Translations under genes and position numbers: made by a program
Shown: positions 9,999-19,057 of the stretch, in pieces
How positions within the stretch are numbered: the stretch's first letter is position 1
Layout of the letters: each line of letters starts with the position of its first letter
The notes under the pieces: generated by a model
What the model saw: only the letters and a program-made list of their open reading frames with translations
Databases searched by the model: none
What the model was told of the DNA's origin: nothing
DNA from: Candidatus Latescibacterota bacterium
GTDB lineage: Bacteria > Latescibacterota > UBA2968 > GCA-2709665
Reading direction: 5' to 3'
Assembly: GCA_012270675.1 (NCBI GenBank)
Contig: JAAXHW010000063.1
Span: forward strand, 1-64,000
DNA: 64,000 nucleotides

Positions 9999-11036
9999 CT
10001 ACGCGTCGAACCAGGCTCGAAACGCGGCCTCGTAGGGGGGGGTTGCCACGCCCTTTTCGGTGACGATGGCCGTGACCAGACCGTTGGGTGTGATGTCAAA
10101 GGCGGGGTTGTAGACCTTGACACCCTGCGGTGCGGTCTGTTTGCCCAGGCCCCGGATAATTTCTTCGGACTTGCGCTCCTCGATGGGGATTTGGCCGCCG
10201 TTTGAGAGAGACAGGTCGACTGTGGAGAGGGGGGCGGCCACATAGAAGGGGACGTTGTGTTCCCGGGCGAGGATGGCCAGGCCGTAGGTGCCGATTTTGT
10301 TGGCCACATCTCCGTTGGCGGCGATGCGGTCGGCACCGACAATGACGCTATCGATGGGTTTCTCACGAAGGACCGCTCCGGCCATGTTGTCGCAGATGAC
10401 GGTGACGTCCACGCCGCTTTGCTGCAGTTCCCAGGCCGTCAGCCGGGAGCCCTGGAGAAGGGGACGGGTTTCATCGGCGAAGACCGCCACCTGTTTGCCT
10501 GCTTCTGAGGCAGCGTAGACCACGGCTAAGGCCGTACCGTAGTCGACGGTAGCCAGGCCGCCGGCGTTGCAGTGGGTCAGGACGGTGGTATTGGCCTTGA
10601 GGAGCTGCGCTCCGTTCTGGCCGATCTGTCGGCAGACCTTTCGGTCCTCCGCGAATATCGCGTGGGCCTCCCGCAGGAGGCATTCCCGGATCGCTTTGGG
10701 GAGACTTCCGGCAGAACCGTCCAGGACATTTTCCATCCGGGTGAGGGCCCAGAAGAGGTTGACGGCGGTGGGACGCGTGTGGGAGAGCCGGTTGATGGCT
10801 GCCCTTACCCCGGCGTCGGTATCCTCCCCTGCGGCGATGGCCTGCTGCGCGCCGATGACAACGCCGTAGGCGGCCGCAACGCCAATAGCAGGCGCGCCCC
10901 GCACCCTGAGGCTTTCAATAGCCTCGGCAACGGTTTCCACGTCTTTGCATTCGATGTAGACCAGCCTCTCCGGGAGCTGGGTCTGGTCGATGAGCCGGAG
11001 GGCGTTGTTTTCCCAGGTGAGGGTTGTAACGGGCAT
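9999..11036 (-). CDS. mtnA: S-methyl-5-thioribose-1-phosphate isomerase
   Basis: RVRGAPAIGVAAAYG, LTHCNAGGLAT, GADRIAANGDVANKIGTY motifs. Confidence 0.95.
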   Translation of the reverse strand: MPVTTLTWENNALRLIDQTQLPERLVYIECKDVETVAEAIESLRVRGAPAIGVAAAYGVVIGAQQAIAAGEDTDAGVRAAINRLSHTRPTAVNLFWALTRMENVLDGSAGSLPKAIRECLLREAHAIFAEDRKVCRQIGQNGAQLLKANTTVLTHCNAGGLATVDYGTALAVVYAASEAGKQVAVFADETRPLLQGSRLTAWELQQSGVDVTVICDNMAGAVLREKPIDSVIVGADRIAANGDVANKIGTYGLAILAREHNVPFYVAAPLSTVDLSLSNGGQIPIEERKSEEIIRGLGKQTAPQGVKVYNPAFDITPNGLVTAIVTEKGVATPPYEAAFRAWFDA

Positions 11037-11051
11037 GGGACCTCAACAGAG

Positions 11052-11426
11052 TCAGGGGGTTTCTAACAGAGGGGTGTTCTCTTCGATCTGTTCTGCAGGG
11101 GCGTCTCCCCAGAGGCGTTCGAGGCCATAAAAGACCCGTGCCTCGGGTTGGAAGATGTGTACGACCACGTCAATGAAGTCAAACAGAATCCACGACCGGG
11201 CCTCGTAGCCTTCGATGTGCCAGGGGCGATGGCCCACCTCTTTGGTCCCTTCCAGGACCGCATCGGCAAGGGCTTTGACATGGATATCGGAAGTTCCCGT
11301 ACAGACGAGGAAGTAGTCCGTGAAATCGGCGATATCGTGGAGGTCGAGCACCAGAATATCCTCGGCTTTTTTGGACTGGAGAAGCTCAATACAGCGGTCG
11401 AGGAGGTGGCGGGTCTGGTCGGACAC
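11052..11426 (-). CDS. rsfS: Ribosomal silencing factor RsfS
   Basis: DILVLDLHDIADFTDYFLVCTGTSDIHVKALADAV...GYEARSWILFDFIDVVVHIFQPEAR. Confidence 0.93.
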   Translation of the reverse strand: MSDQTRHLLDRCIELLQSKKAEDILVLDLHDIADFTDYFLVCTGTSDIHVKALADAVLEGTKEVGHRPWHIEGYEARSWILFDFIDVVVHIFQPEARVFYGLERLWGDAPAEQIEENTPLLETP

Positions 11427-11445
11427 CGGGAAACTCCTTCTGGGC

Positions 11446-11497
11446 GATTGTGGATTGCGGAATAGAAGATTTTAAATCCGAAATCTGAAATTGAAAC
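11446..11497. repeat. Degenerate heptad-periodic intergenic repeat (site A)
   Basis: GATTGTG GATTGCG ... AAATCCG AAATCTG AAATTGA. Confidence 0.6.
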
Positions 11498-11499
11498 GG

Positions 11500-11919
11500 T
11501 TACCGGGGTGATGGGAGGTCCAGGCGGGTGTGGTCACGGCCGATGATCACGGTGACTTCTTCGATGCGAAAGGGGTCGGGGGCAATCTGCTGAATCTGGT
11601 TTGGAGTGCCCAGGGCCCTGGCCACTTTTCGGGCATATTCGGGCTTGCCCACGCGGTCGATGATGATGGATTCGGGATAATTGAAGCTCCTGGCGTTGTC
11701 GAGGGTCATCACGTCGAACCCGAGGCTACGGAGGTGGCGGCCAGCACGACGTGCGATGCCGGGTGTGCCACACCCATTGAGGATCTCCACACGGATTTCT
11801 TTGAATGTTTCGGTTTTCGGGAGAGAGGACGCAGGGTTTTGGCGCCAGCGACCCGCCAGCCCGATAAACAATATCAGGGCGATGAGTGGGCCGAGCAGCC
11901 ACCAGATCCATCGAGTCAT
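11500..11919 (-). CDS. LytR C-terminal-domain membrane protein
   Basis: N-terminal TM then VEILNGCGTPGIARRAGRHLRSLGFDVMTLDNA, typical LytR_C. Confidence 0.75.
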   Translation of the reverse strand: MTRWIWWLLGPLIALILFIGLAGRWRQNPASSLPKTETFKEIRVEILNGCGTPGIARRAGRHLRSLGFDVMTLDNARSFNYPESIIIDRVGKPEYARKVARALGTPNQIQQIAPDPFRIEEVTVIIGRDHTRLDLPSPR

Positions 11920-11930
11920 TGAGGGTACCG

Positions 11931-11978
11931 AAAAAACAGAACGGGACACCGCACGGTTGAACCGCGTACGTGTCCCGT
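11931..11978 (-). terminator. Probable Rho-independent terminator
   Basis: ACGGGACAC...GTGTCCCGT stem with inner CGGTTgAACCG; T-rich tract (tctgtttttt) on the minus-strand side, downstream of the 12013..12489 gene. Confidence 0.65.
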
Positions 11979-12012
11979 TTTATTTAAAGCGTTTGTCGAT
12001 CGGACACCAGGA

Positions 12013-12489
12013 TCAATACGGGTAGCCTCCCCAATAGCCGTAATAAGACGGGGTGTTGCTGAACTGGATTTCAATCTGGATATTGGACTTGGGCCGGTAG
12101 AGCGCCCTCAGGTAGGGTACAACGATTTTCACGTTGCCTCCTCCGGATGGTCCGATGGCCGTAGAGCCGTAGAGGGTATGCTGAAGCCCGACCTGAGCCT
12201 GGATGATCAGGGGGTTGGCGGCCTTGTAGGTGATGGTGTTGAGGTAGTACTGATTGAGGCCTCCACGGGCACCGGACGTAAAACTGACGCCCACCCTGTT
12301 TTGGAAGGAGAACCGGCCGGGATCGAGCAGGCCCTTGAACCTGGACATTGGCTTCAGGCCCAGGGGGTTCTCTTTTACGGACATCAAGCTCCTGGAGTCC
12401 ACCATTTTGGGGGTAATGCCTACGCCTGCTTCTGCCAGCGCAACCGACAGAAAAACCGCTGTCAGCGCAAACATGGAGGATTTGAACAT
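12013..12489 (-). CDS. Secreted protein of unknown function
   Basis: Start at 12489 preceded by GAAAGG; signal peptide MFKSSMFALTAVFLSVALAEA; aromatic/Gly C-terminus NTPSYYGYWGGYPY. Confidence 0.65.
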   Translation of the reverse strand: MFKSSMFALTAVFLSVALAEAGVGITPKMVDSRSLMSVKENPLGLKPMSRFKGLLDPGRFSFQNRVGVSFTSGARGGLNQYYLNTITYKAANPLIIQAQVGLQHTLYGSTAIGPSGGGNVKIVVPYLRALYRPKSNIQIEIQFSNTPSYYGYWGGYPY

Positions 12490-12538
12490 GGTTGAACCCT
12501 TTCTTCCGGCTGAGAAGTTCGAATAGGTACTATAATAT

Positions 12539-12567
12539 AGAATACAACAATTTGGATGCGTTGTCAA
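12539..12567 (-). promoter_or_regulatory. Sigma70-type promoter
   Basis: Minus strand TTGACA-N17-TATTCT upstream of 12489. Confidence 0.65.
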
Positions 12568-12716
12568 GAGGCTTCACGCTTTAATATGATGCCAGAGTAA
12601 GGCCTCATACTTTGACAACCCGAACTTTCATAAGGTATGGACGCTTGAAGGGGGGCGGGAGTTCCAGGCGGAGAAATGAAACATGGGAAAAAACCGGAAT
12701 CCCTGTGATCGCCCGA

Positions 12717-13844
12717 CTACCCCGCATTTTCCATCATGTCGATGAATGTCTCAAAGAGGTACTCCGCATCGTGGGGACCGGCAGAGGCTTCGGGGTGGTA
12801 CTGTACACCGAAGGCGGGGAGTTCCCGGTGGCGCAGGCCCTCAAGGGTGTTGTCGTTCAGGTTGATGTGGGTTGTTTCCACGATATCCGGGTCGAGCGTC
12901 TCCAGGTCCAGGGCGAACCCGTGGTTCTGGGTCGTGATCTCCACTTTCCCGGTTGAAAGCTGCTTCACGGGCTGGTTGGCGCCCCGGTGGCCGAATTTCA
13001 GCTTGTAGATCTGGCCCCCCAGGGCCAGGCCAAGGAACTCGTAGCCCAGGCAGATGCCGAAGGTGGGGCGCTGCTGGATCAGTGTGCGGGTATTCTGGAT
13101 TGCATAGGTCACAGGGTCTGGGTCGCCGGGGCCGTTGGAGAGGAAGATGCCGTGGGGGTCGATTTCCAGGAGCTGTTCGGGGGGCGCATCGGCCGGGAAG
13201 ACGGTAACGTCACACCCCTGCTGGACGAGGTGGCGCAGGATGTTCTGTTTGATGCCGAAATCGTATGCGGCCACCCGAAACCGGGCCTTTCCCTGGAGGC
13301 GGTAGGGCTCCCCTTTCGCCAGGTCGTAAAGCCCTTCCGTCCAGTGGTAGGGTTCCTGGCAGGTGACTTCACGGACGAGGTCCAGGCCGACGAGACCGGG
13401 CGAGGCCTGGGCCTTTTTCACCAGGCTGCCAGGGTCGAGGTCTTCGGTGGAGAGGACGCTTTTCATCGCGCCCCGGGTGCGGATATGCCGGGTGAGCGCC
13501 CGGGTGTCCACGCCTTCGATACCGGGGATATTGTGCCGCTTGAGATAGTCTCCGAGGGATTCGTCGGAGCGCCAGTTGTTGGGCAGCGGGCAGTACTCTT
13601 TGACGACGAAGCCCTCGACCTGAGGGCCTTTGGATTCCACATCGGCGGGGTTGATGCCGTAGTTGCCGATGAGGGGGTAGGTCATGGTGACGATCTGGCC
13701 TTTGTAGGAAGGGTCGGTGAGGATTTCCTGGTAGCCGGTGATGCTGGTGTTGAAGACGATTTCACCGGTGCGTTCTCCGGGGGCACCGAAAGACTCGCCT
13801 GCGAAGATGGTACCGTCTTCCAGAGCGAGCAGGGCTTTCATCAT
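12717..13844 (-). CDS. carA: Carbamoyl-phosphate synthase small subunit
   Basis: [23 protein letters not shown]-terminal class I GATase with GICLGYE nucleophile region and YHPEA. Confidence 0.94.
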   Translation of the reverse strand: MMKALLALEDGTIFAGESFGAPGERTGEIVFNTSITGYQEILTDPSYKGQIVTMTYPLIGNYGINPADVESKGPQVEGFVVKEYCPLPNNWRSDESLGDYLKRHNIPGIEGVDTRALTRHIRTRGAMKSVLSTEDLDPGSLVKKAQASPGLVGLDLVREVTCQEPYHWTEGLYDLAKGEPYRLQGKARFRVAAYDFGIKQNILRHLVQQGCDVTVFPADAPPEQLLEIDPHGIFLSNGPGDPDPVTYAIQNTRTLIQQRPTFGICLGYEFLGLALGGQIYKLKFGHRGANQPVKQLSTGKVEITTQNHGFALDLETLDPDIVETTHINLNDNTLEGLRHRELPAFGVQYHPEASAGPHDAEYLFETFIDMMENAG

Positions 13845-15145
13845 GCGAGTGACTCCAATCGGTGAGTGATCCGTCCTTCCAGGACCGTGAGATCCGCCCT
13901 GCCCTTCAGGGTCCAGCCGTGAAAGGGGGTATTTCGGGACCTGGAGTGGAAGGCCTGCGCGTTTACCGTCCAGGCCTGCGACGGGTTGATGACGGTGACG
14001 TCCGCACGGGTGCCGGGGGAGAGGGTGCCGCCCTTGATGCCCAGGATGCGGGCCGGGACGGTTGTGAGTTTGGCAATCGCGTCGGAAACGGAGAGGACGC
14101 CGGGTTCGACCAGGCGCGTGAAGATGAGTCCGACGGCGGTTTCGAGGCCCAGAATGCCGTTGGGGGCCTCGGTAAAGGTCCGGAGCTTTTCCTGCGTGGT
14201 GTGGGGCGCATGGTCGGTGGCCAGGGCGTCGATTGTGCCATCGGCCAGACCCTCCAGCACGGCTTCCCGGTCGTTGTCCGAGCGCAGAGGAGGGCTCATT
14301 TTGCCGGCGGTGCCGTAGACGGATACGTCCTCGTCGGTGAGGGTAAAGTGGTGGGGAGAGGCCTCGCAGGTGACGGCGAGACCCTCGGCCTTGGCCTTCC
14401 GGACGAGGTCGATTGTGCGGCGGACGCTGGTGTGGAGGATGTGGAGGCGGCCGCCGACTTCGCGGACGAGATTGATGTCCCGTTCGACCATGGCCGCTTC
14501 GCCTTCGGCGGGCATGCCTTTGATGCCCAGTTTTCGAGAGATGGCGCCCTCGTGCATGTGACCACCGCGGGTGAGGTTGAAGACTTCAGAATGGGGGCAG
14601 ACGGGGAATCCGTGTTTTTCCGACCGCCGGAGGAGTTCGCGCATGATGTCTTCGGACGCGATGGGGAGGCCATCGTCTGAGAAACCCACGGCACCGGCGT
14701 TGAGGAGGGCCTGGGTGTCGGTCACCTCCCGGCCTGCCATCTTTACGGTGGCGCAGGCGATGGGGTAGACCCGGGCGTCGGCGCCGGCAGCTCTGTCCAG
14801 GATGTACCGGACAACCTCGGGCGCGTCGGTGGGTGGATCGGTGTTGGGCAGACAGGCCACGGCGGTGAACCCGCCGGCTGCGGCGGCCTGACAGCCGGTT
14901 TGAACGGTTTCTTTCTCGGGGAACCCCGGGTCCCGGAAGTGGACGTGCATATCGATGAGGCCAGGGACGACGAGGTTGCCCGCGACGTGGACGATCTCTG
15001 TACCCGGAGGTGGATCAATTCGGCTTGCGATTTGGGCGATACGGCCGTCCCGGATCAACAGATCGGCCGGTCTGTCCAGGGCATTGGCCGGGTCGATGAC
15101 GCGGCCGTTCTGGAGGAGGAGTATGGAGGTGGAGGGCGCGCTCAT
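13841..15145 (-). CDS. pyrC: Dihydroorotase
   Basis: ATG at 15145 ([19 protein letters not shown]); [27 protein letters not shown]; 4-nt overlap with carA start. Confidence 0.93.
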   Translation of the reverse strand: MSAPSTSILLLQNGRVIDPANALDRPADLLIRDGRIAQIASRIDPPPGTEIVHVAGNLVVPGLIDMHVHFRDPGFPEKETVQTGCQAAAAGGFTAVACLPNTDPPTDAPEVVRYILDRAAGADARVYPIACATVKMAGREVTDTQALLNAGAVGFSDDGLPIASEDIMRELLRRSEKHGFPVCPHSEVFNLTRGGHMHEGAISRKLGIKGMPAEGEAAMVERDINLVREVGGRLHILHTSVRRTIDLVRKAKAEGLAVTCEASPHHFTLTDEDVSVYGTAGKMSPPLRSDNDREAVLEGLADGTIDALATDHAPHTTQEKLRTFTEAPNGILGLETAVGLIFTRLVEPGVLSVSDAIAKLTTVPARILGIKGGTLSPGTRADVTVINPSQAWTVNAQAFHSRSRNTPFHGWTLKGRADLTVLEGRITHRLESLA

Positions 15146-15242
15146 TGAGATCGTTGAGGTGAAAAGGTCGGGGAGAAAGTTACCGGTGGAGGGGCGTTCT
15201 GTCAAGGGGATTCCATTGGAAAAGGCAGGATCTCTAAGCGAC

Positions 15243-15271
15243 TTGCTCTTTTGTTGGATCGGCTGTATCTT
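15243..15271 (+). promoter_or_regulatory. Possible sigma70-type promoter
   Basis: TTGCTC-N17-TATCTT upstream of 15314. Confidence 0.4.
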
Positions 15272-15313
15272 TGCAGAGACTGTGCGCCCAAAGCCAGATA
15301 CAGGAGGGTTGTC

Positions 15314-16444
15314 ATGTTGGAATTTCCGATGATGCTGGTTCTTGTTGCGGGTTTGCTCTGCTCCTCCGGTTGGGCTGTTGCATCGGAGAGGGCCGATGCA
15401 AACGCGTTTTATCGCCAGCTGCCCGGAGCGGAGGAGCTGGAAGTGTCTGTCGAGGAGGATGAGGTGTTTCTGGAGGAGGTGCTGCGGAGCATTTTTCCTG
15501 ACGGAACCGGGGGGTTGACGGATGAGCAGAAGGGGATAGCGATTTTGCGGTATGCGTCCACGGCGATGAAGCTGAAGAATAACGGGGGGACCGCAACAAA
15601 GATTATCAAGGAGGGGTATGCGATCTGCGGCGGGCTCTCGCATGTGCATCGGACGCTTTGCCGGAAGGTCGGGCTGCCCGCCCGGTATATCGGCGCGTTT
15701 AACCTGCGCCCGCTGATGGGCAGCCATGCGATCAGCGAGGTGTATTACGATGGAAAGTGGCATTTGCTGGATCCGACGTTTGGTCTCTTTTTTTATTCCA
15801 AGGGACAATACGATGGCACAGGAGAGATCGCGTCTTTTCACGATCTGGTACTGGCGCCGGAGAAATGGACGGCGTTCAAGGTGGTGGAGAAGCCCTGGAT
15901 TGGCCGGTACGACGATGCGGTGCGAGCGCTGGGAGTACAGGTGGTGGAGGCGGATTATTTGAAGGATGTGTACGGCACGTCAATTTTGGATCTGTATCGG
16001 AAGTATGCGGCGGAGACATTTCCGATTGCTTTTGGACACCGGGATCCGGTCTCATATCCGGTGGATGCGGATCTGAGGGAACAGGTAGAGATGCGGGTTG
16101 GTGAGGTGGATGAGCATTCAAGAGATGTGTTGACGAAGGTGTCGAACGGGTCGGTTTATGTGGGAAGCCACTATCTGGGCGGGTCGTATCCACCGGGATT
16201 CCATACGTGGTCGATCAAGACGCCAGGGCCGTGTCGTTTGCAGATTGTCTATCACAGTACGACGAACGATCCGCCCGGGCTGACGCCGACCCCGTTGAAG
16301 GCGGTGCGAATCGTGGCGGTCCGCAGCGAGGGCAGGCAGGTCGTTCTCGACCTTCAGGCGATCGGGCCGGAGGCGATTGTGTCCGTGTATTGCCCGGAGG
16401 GCACGTTTGCTGTGGATGCGGTTCGGGCGGTGCGGTTGCCATAA
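15314..16444 (+). CDS. Secreted transglutaminase-like protein
   Basis: AGGAGG upstream of ATG 15314; signal peptide; Cys-His-Asp core YAICGGLSHVHRTL...GSHAISEVYYDGKWHLLDPTFG. Confidence 0.8.
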   Translation: MLEFPMMLVLVAGLLCSSGWAVASERADANAFYRQLPGAEELEVSVEEDEVFLEEVLRSIFPDGTGGLTDEQKGIAILRYASTAMKLKNNGGTATKIIKEGYAICGGLSHVHRTLCRKVGLPARYIGAFNLRPLMGSHAISEVYYDGKWHLLDPTFGLFFYSKGQYDGTGEIASFHDLVLAPEKWTAFKVVEKPWIGRYDDAVRALGVQVVEADYLKDVYGTSILDLYRKYAAETFPIAFGHRDPVSYPVDADLREQVEMRVGEVDEHSRDVLTKVSNGSVYVGSHYLGGSYPPGFHTWSIKTPGPCRLQIVYHSTTNDPPGLTPTPLKAVRIVAVRSEGRQVVLDLQAIGPEAIVSVYCPEGTFAVDAVRAVRLP

Positions 16445-16470
16445 ATGGATTTAACCGGAGAGGTGCGAGT

Positions 16471-16512
16471 ATGAACCTGAATTGGCAATTCCCAACGATT
16501 GGGGTTCGATGA
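16471..16512 (+). other. Short leader ORF MNLNWQFPTIGVR* or the frameshifted start of the next gene
   Basis: GGAGAGG 7 nt before ATG 16471; stop overlaps in-frame ATG of downstream CDS (ATGATG at 16509). Confidence 0.5.
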
Positions 16513-19037
16513 TGTTTCACATCTTACGGGAAGCACATCCCCGGCTGTATCATCCGGCCGACGATCCGGACTACCGGTTTGCGCCGTCGAAGGATGCGGT
16601 GCGTCAACGAATTTTGAAGAATGTGCTCGCGGATTGCGAGATTTTTTATTCCCAGCGACCATGGAAACGGATTCCTGAGCGGTCGGACAGCCCGCACCCG
16701 TACCACCAGTTGTATCTGACGTTTTATACGGGGATGCATGCAACGGCGTTGATCGAGCACTATGCGTTTGCCTGGCGGTTGACGGGCGATGATCGCTGGT
16801 TGAAACGGGCGAAATCCTGGATGCTGGCCGCGGCGAAATGGGAGCATAGCGACCGGGTGGAGGAGCATTTTTACACGGCGAACCGGTACATGCAGGCGTT
16901 CGCCCTGGGGCTGGACCTGCTGGGGGGAGAGCTTTCTGCGTCTGAAGAGGACTGTGTAACGGATTGCTTGATCGGGCTGATGAAGCGATGGTGGCCCGAT
17001 GTGGAGGCGAACCGGCACTCCCCGGACGGACGCCACCACGCGGTGGTGGACAACGGGCACTTCGGGGTGGCGGCGCTCCACCTGCTGGGCAAGTGTTCGG
17101 ACGCACCGGCCTGGGTCGAGGCGGTGATCGACCGGTTTCGGAGCGGAATTATGCCCCACGGGTGCGGGCGGGACGGAGAACCGGGGGACGGGCCGACGTT
17201 CTGGCCCTGGGAGAATTTGTGGATGCTTCATTTTGCGGATGCGCTGCGGAATGTGACGGGAGTGGATCTCTATCAGGAATTCCCGAAACGGCTGGAGCGG
17301 CCGCTGAAGTGGTTCCGCTACCACCTCGCGGCTCCAGAGGTGATCGAGGATTGCCTGTATTATCCCGCCAACGCGAACCTGCTTTCCGGCAGCCAGCTGG
17401 ATGCGTGTTCGCCAGCGCTGCTGAGGCTGGCGCAGGAGGCTGGCGACGGAGACCTGCGGGACACGGCATTGAAAGACCCCAGGCTGGGCCGGCTCTACCG
17501 GTTCGGGATGGGTGTAAAGGGTTCGACCGCGGAGTGCATGATCGCTTACGGGCCGTATGTTTACTGCTATTATGACCTGGATTTTGAACCGTCCCGCTGC
17601 CGGGGTTCGCTGCCGCTGTCCCGGAAGTTCACGAAGGCGTATTACGGGGAAACGGCGTTTCTGCGCAGTTCCTGGGATGCCCGCTCGGTGATTGCCTGTA
17701 TCAGCGGGTATAAAGGGGGAGGCGCGCACGGGTTCAGCAATTTACACGTGCAGTGGGAGGGACAGCCGGTGCTGAAGACCATTTCGGCGGAAGAGGCGCA
17801 GCCGGTGGCGTGCGGCAGCCTGCCGTGCGTGGGGGGACAGAACGAGGTCGTGGCGTTGATGGGACGGCTGGAGGCGGGGGACGGGTTCGACCGGCTGGAT
17901 GTGCGTTCGGTCCGTACCGAGCATGAGTACTGGCTGTTGCACGGGGAGCCATCGGTGCTGCTGGTGGCGCTGAGGCGAAGGCCCCGGGGTGTGAAGGCGC
18001 TGCGGGAGGACGGAACGCCGTTTGTCCGGCTGAACGGGCGGGATTGTTTGCAGTACGAGCGGAAGCCGTATTTCGACCCGCGTGCGGGCGAGCTTCGGAT
18101 GCGTTTCCGGTTGAATGCGGAGATCGACGGGAGCCGCCCCCAGGTGCTATTTAATACGGGAATCGGGGGCGTGGGGGAGATGGGTACCCGGGTGAACACG
18201 TTCAATCTGGGGTTGCTGAAGGACGGCGTGCTGGCGTTTTGTGTACACAGCCAGCGCGACACGGCGGTTCAGGTGGAGGCGCCGCCGGTGGTGATCAGGC
18301 CGGGAACGTGGCACGATGTGGCGGTGCGGTGGGGCGGGTTCAATCGGCCCGGAGACCGGCCGTTTATCGAAATTGCGCTGGACGGGCGCCGGGAACGGTG
18401 TGACGACCGGGCAGCTTTTGGCGAACTGGGCCTGGACTCCCAGAAGCTGAAATCGCGTACGACACCCCGGACGTTTTATATCAAATCGAATACCCTGCTG
18501 GCGTTTGGGGGCGGGATTCAGATGGTGGACACGGGGACGAGGTGCGATATTTCCCACATCGACCTGAAATGCCCGGGGCGCAGGCGGCTGGCGCTTGATT
18601 TTGAAGACGGCCTGGGGGGCGAAACGGGAAACGGGCCGCTGGCCTGGAAGCTCAATCCGGTTGATCTGAAGGAAATGAAACGCACACGCGCGGTGTTCGG
18701 CGCAGGGTACCGGAGGGTGGAGGTGTTGTCCGTCTACCCGGACGACATCCGATTTGAGACCGAGGTCGTCCCGTTTGCCCCTTCAGGACTGGCCGCTGCC
18801 AGCCTGAAAAGCTTTATACCGGATGCCGGTAAACCTTCGCTCCGGGTGTTGGCGTCCACCGAAGGGGACATGCTCATACTGGCCTTTTCGGACCGGCGGG
18901 CAAAGGCGAAGGTTGTTCGCAATGCAGAAGGTTTTTGCGTCCAAACCGCAGGTTGCCGGTATGTGTTCGGGATAAAGACAAGGTCGAAATCCATTCTCAC
19001 CTTGCTCCGGAGGGAGGCACCGACCTGTGTGGCATAG
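16509..19037 (+). CDS. Alginate-lyase/heparinase II/III-like alpha/alpha-toroid protein with LamG-like (concanavalin-type) insertion
   Basis: Helical-toroid pattern (FYTANRYMQAFALGLDLLGG, DGRHHAVVDNGHFGVAALHLLG, GDGPTFWPWENLWMLHFADAL); beta-rich LamG-like stretch around FRLNAEIDGSRPQVLFNTGIGG...TWHDVAVRWGG. Confidence 0.6.
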   Translation: MMFHILREAHPRLYHPADDPDYRFAPSKDAVRQRILKNVLADCEIFYSQRPWKRIPERSDSPHPYHQLYLTFYTGMHATALIEHYAFAWRLTGDDRWLKRAKSWMLAAAKWEHSDRVEEHFYTANRYMQAFALGLDLLGGELSASEEDCVTDCLIGLMKRWWPDVEANRHSPDGRHHAVVDNGHFGVAALHLLGKCSDAPAWVEAVIDRFRSGIMPHGCGRDGEPGDGPTFWPWENLWMLHFADALRNVTGVDLYQEFPKRLERPLKWFRYHLAAPEVIEDCLYYPANANLLSGSQLDACSPALLRLAQEAGDGDLRDTALKDPRLGRLYRFGMGVKGSTAECMIAYGPYVYCYYDLDFEPSRCRGSLPLSRKFTKAYYGETAFLRSSWDARSVIACISGYKGGGAHGFSNLHVQWEGQPVLKTISAEEAQPVACGSLPCVGGQNEVVALMGRLEAGDGFDRLDVRSVRTEHEYWLLHGEPSVLLVALRRRPRGVKALREDGTPFVRLNGRDCLQYERKPYFDPRAGELRMRFRLNAEIDGSRPQVLFNTGIGGVGEMGTRVNTFNLGLLKDGVLAFCVHSQRDTAVQVEAPPVVIRPGTWHDVAVRWGGFNRPGDRPFIEIALDGRRERCDDRAAFGELGLDSQKLKSRTTPRTFYIKSNTLLAFGGGIQMVDTGTRCDISHIDLKCPGRRRLALDFEDGLGGETGNGPLAWKLNPVDLKEMKRTRAVFGAGYRRVEVLSVYPDDIRFETEVVPFAPSGLAAASLKSFIPDAGKPSLRVLASTEGDMLILAFSDRRAKAKVVRNAEGFCVQTAGCRYVFGIKTRSKSILTLLRREAPTCVA

Positions 19038-19057
19038 AAGCATAAGAAGCTGTGAAA

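Noticed and set aside
15146-15841. N-terminal extension of the pyrC ORF call (to 15841)
   Set aside because: Dihydroorotase begins at [19 protein letters not shown] (15145); the extension overlaps the divergent transglutaminase gene and has no homology features.
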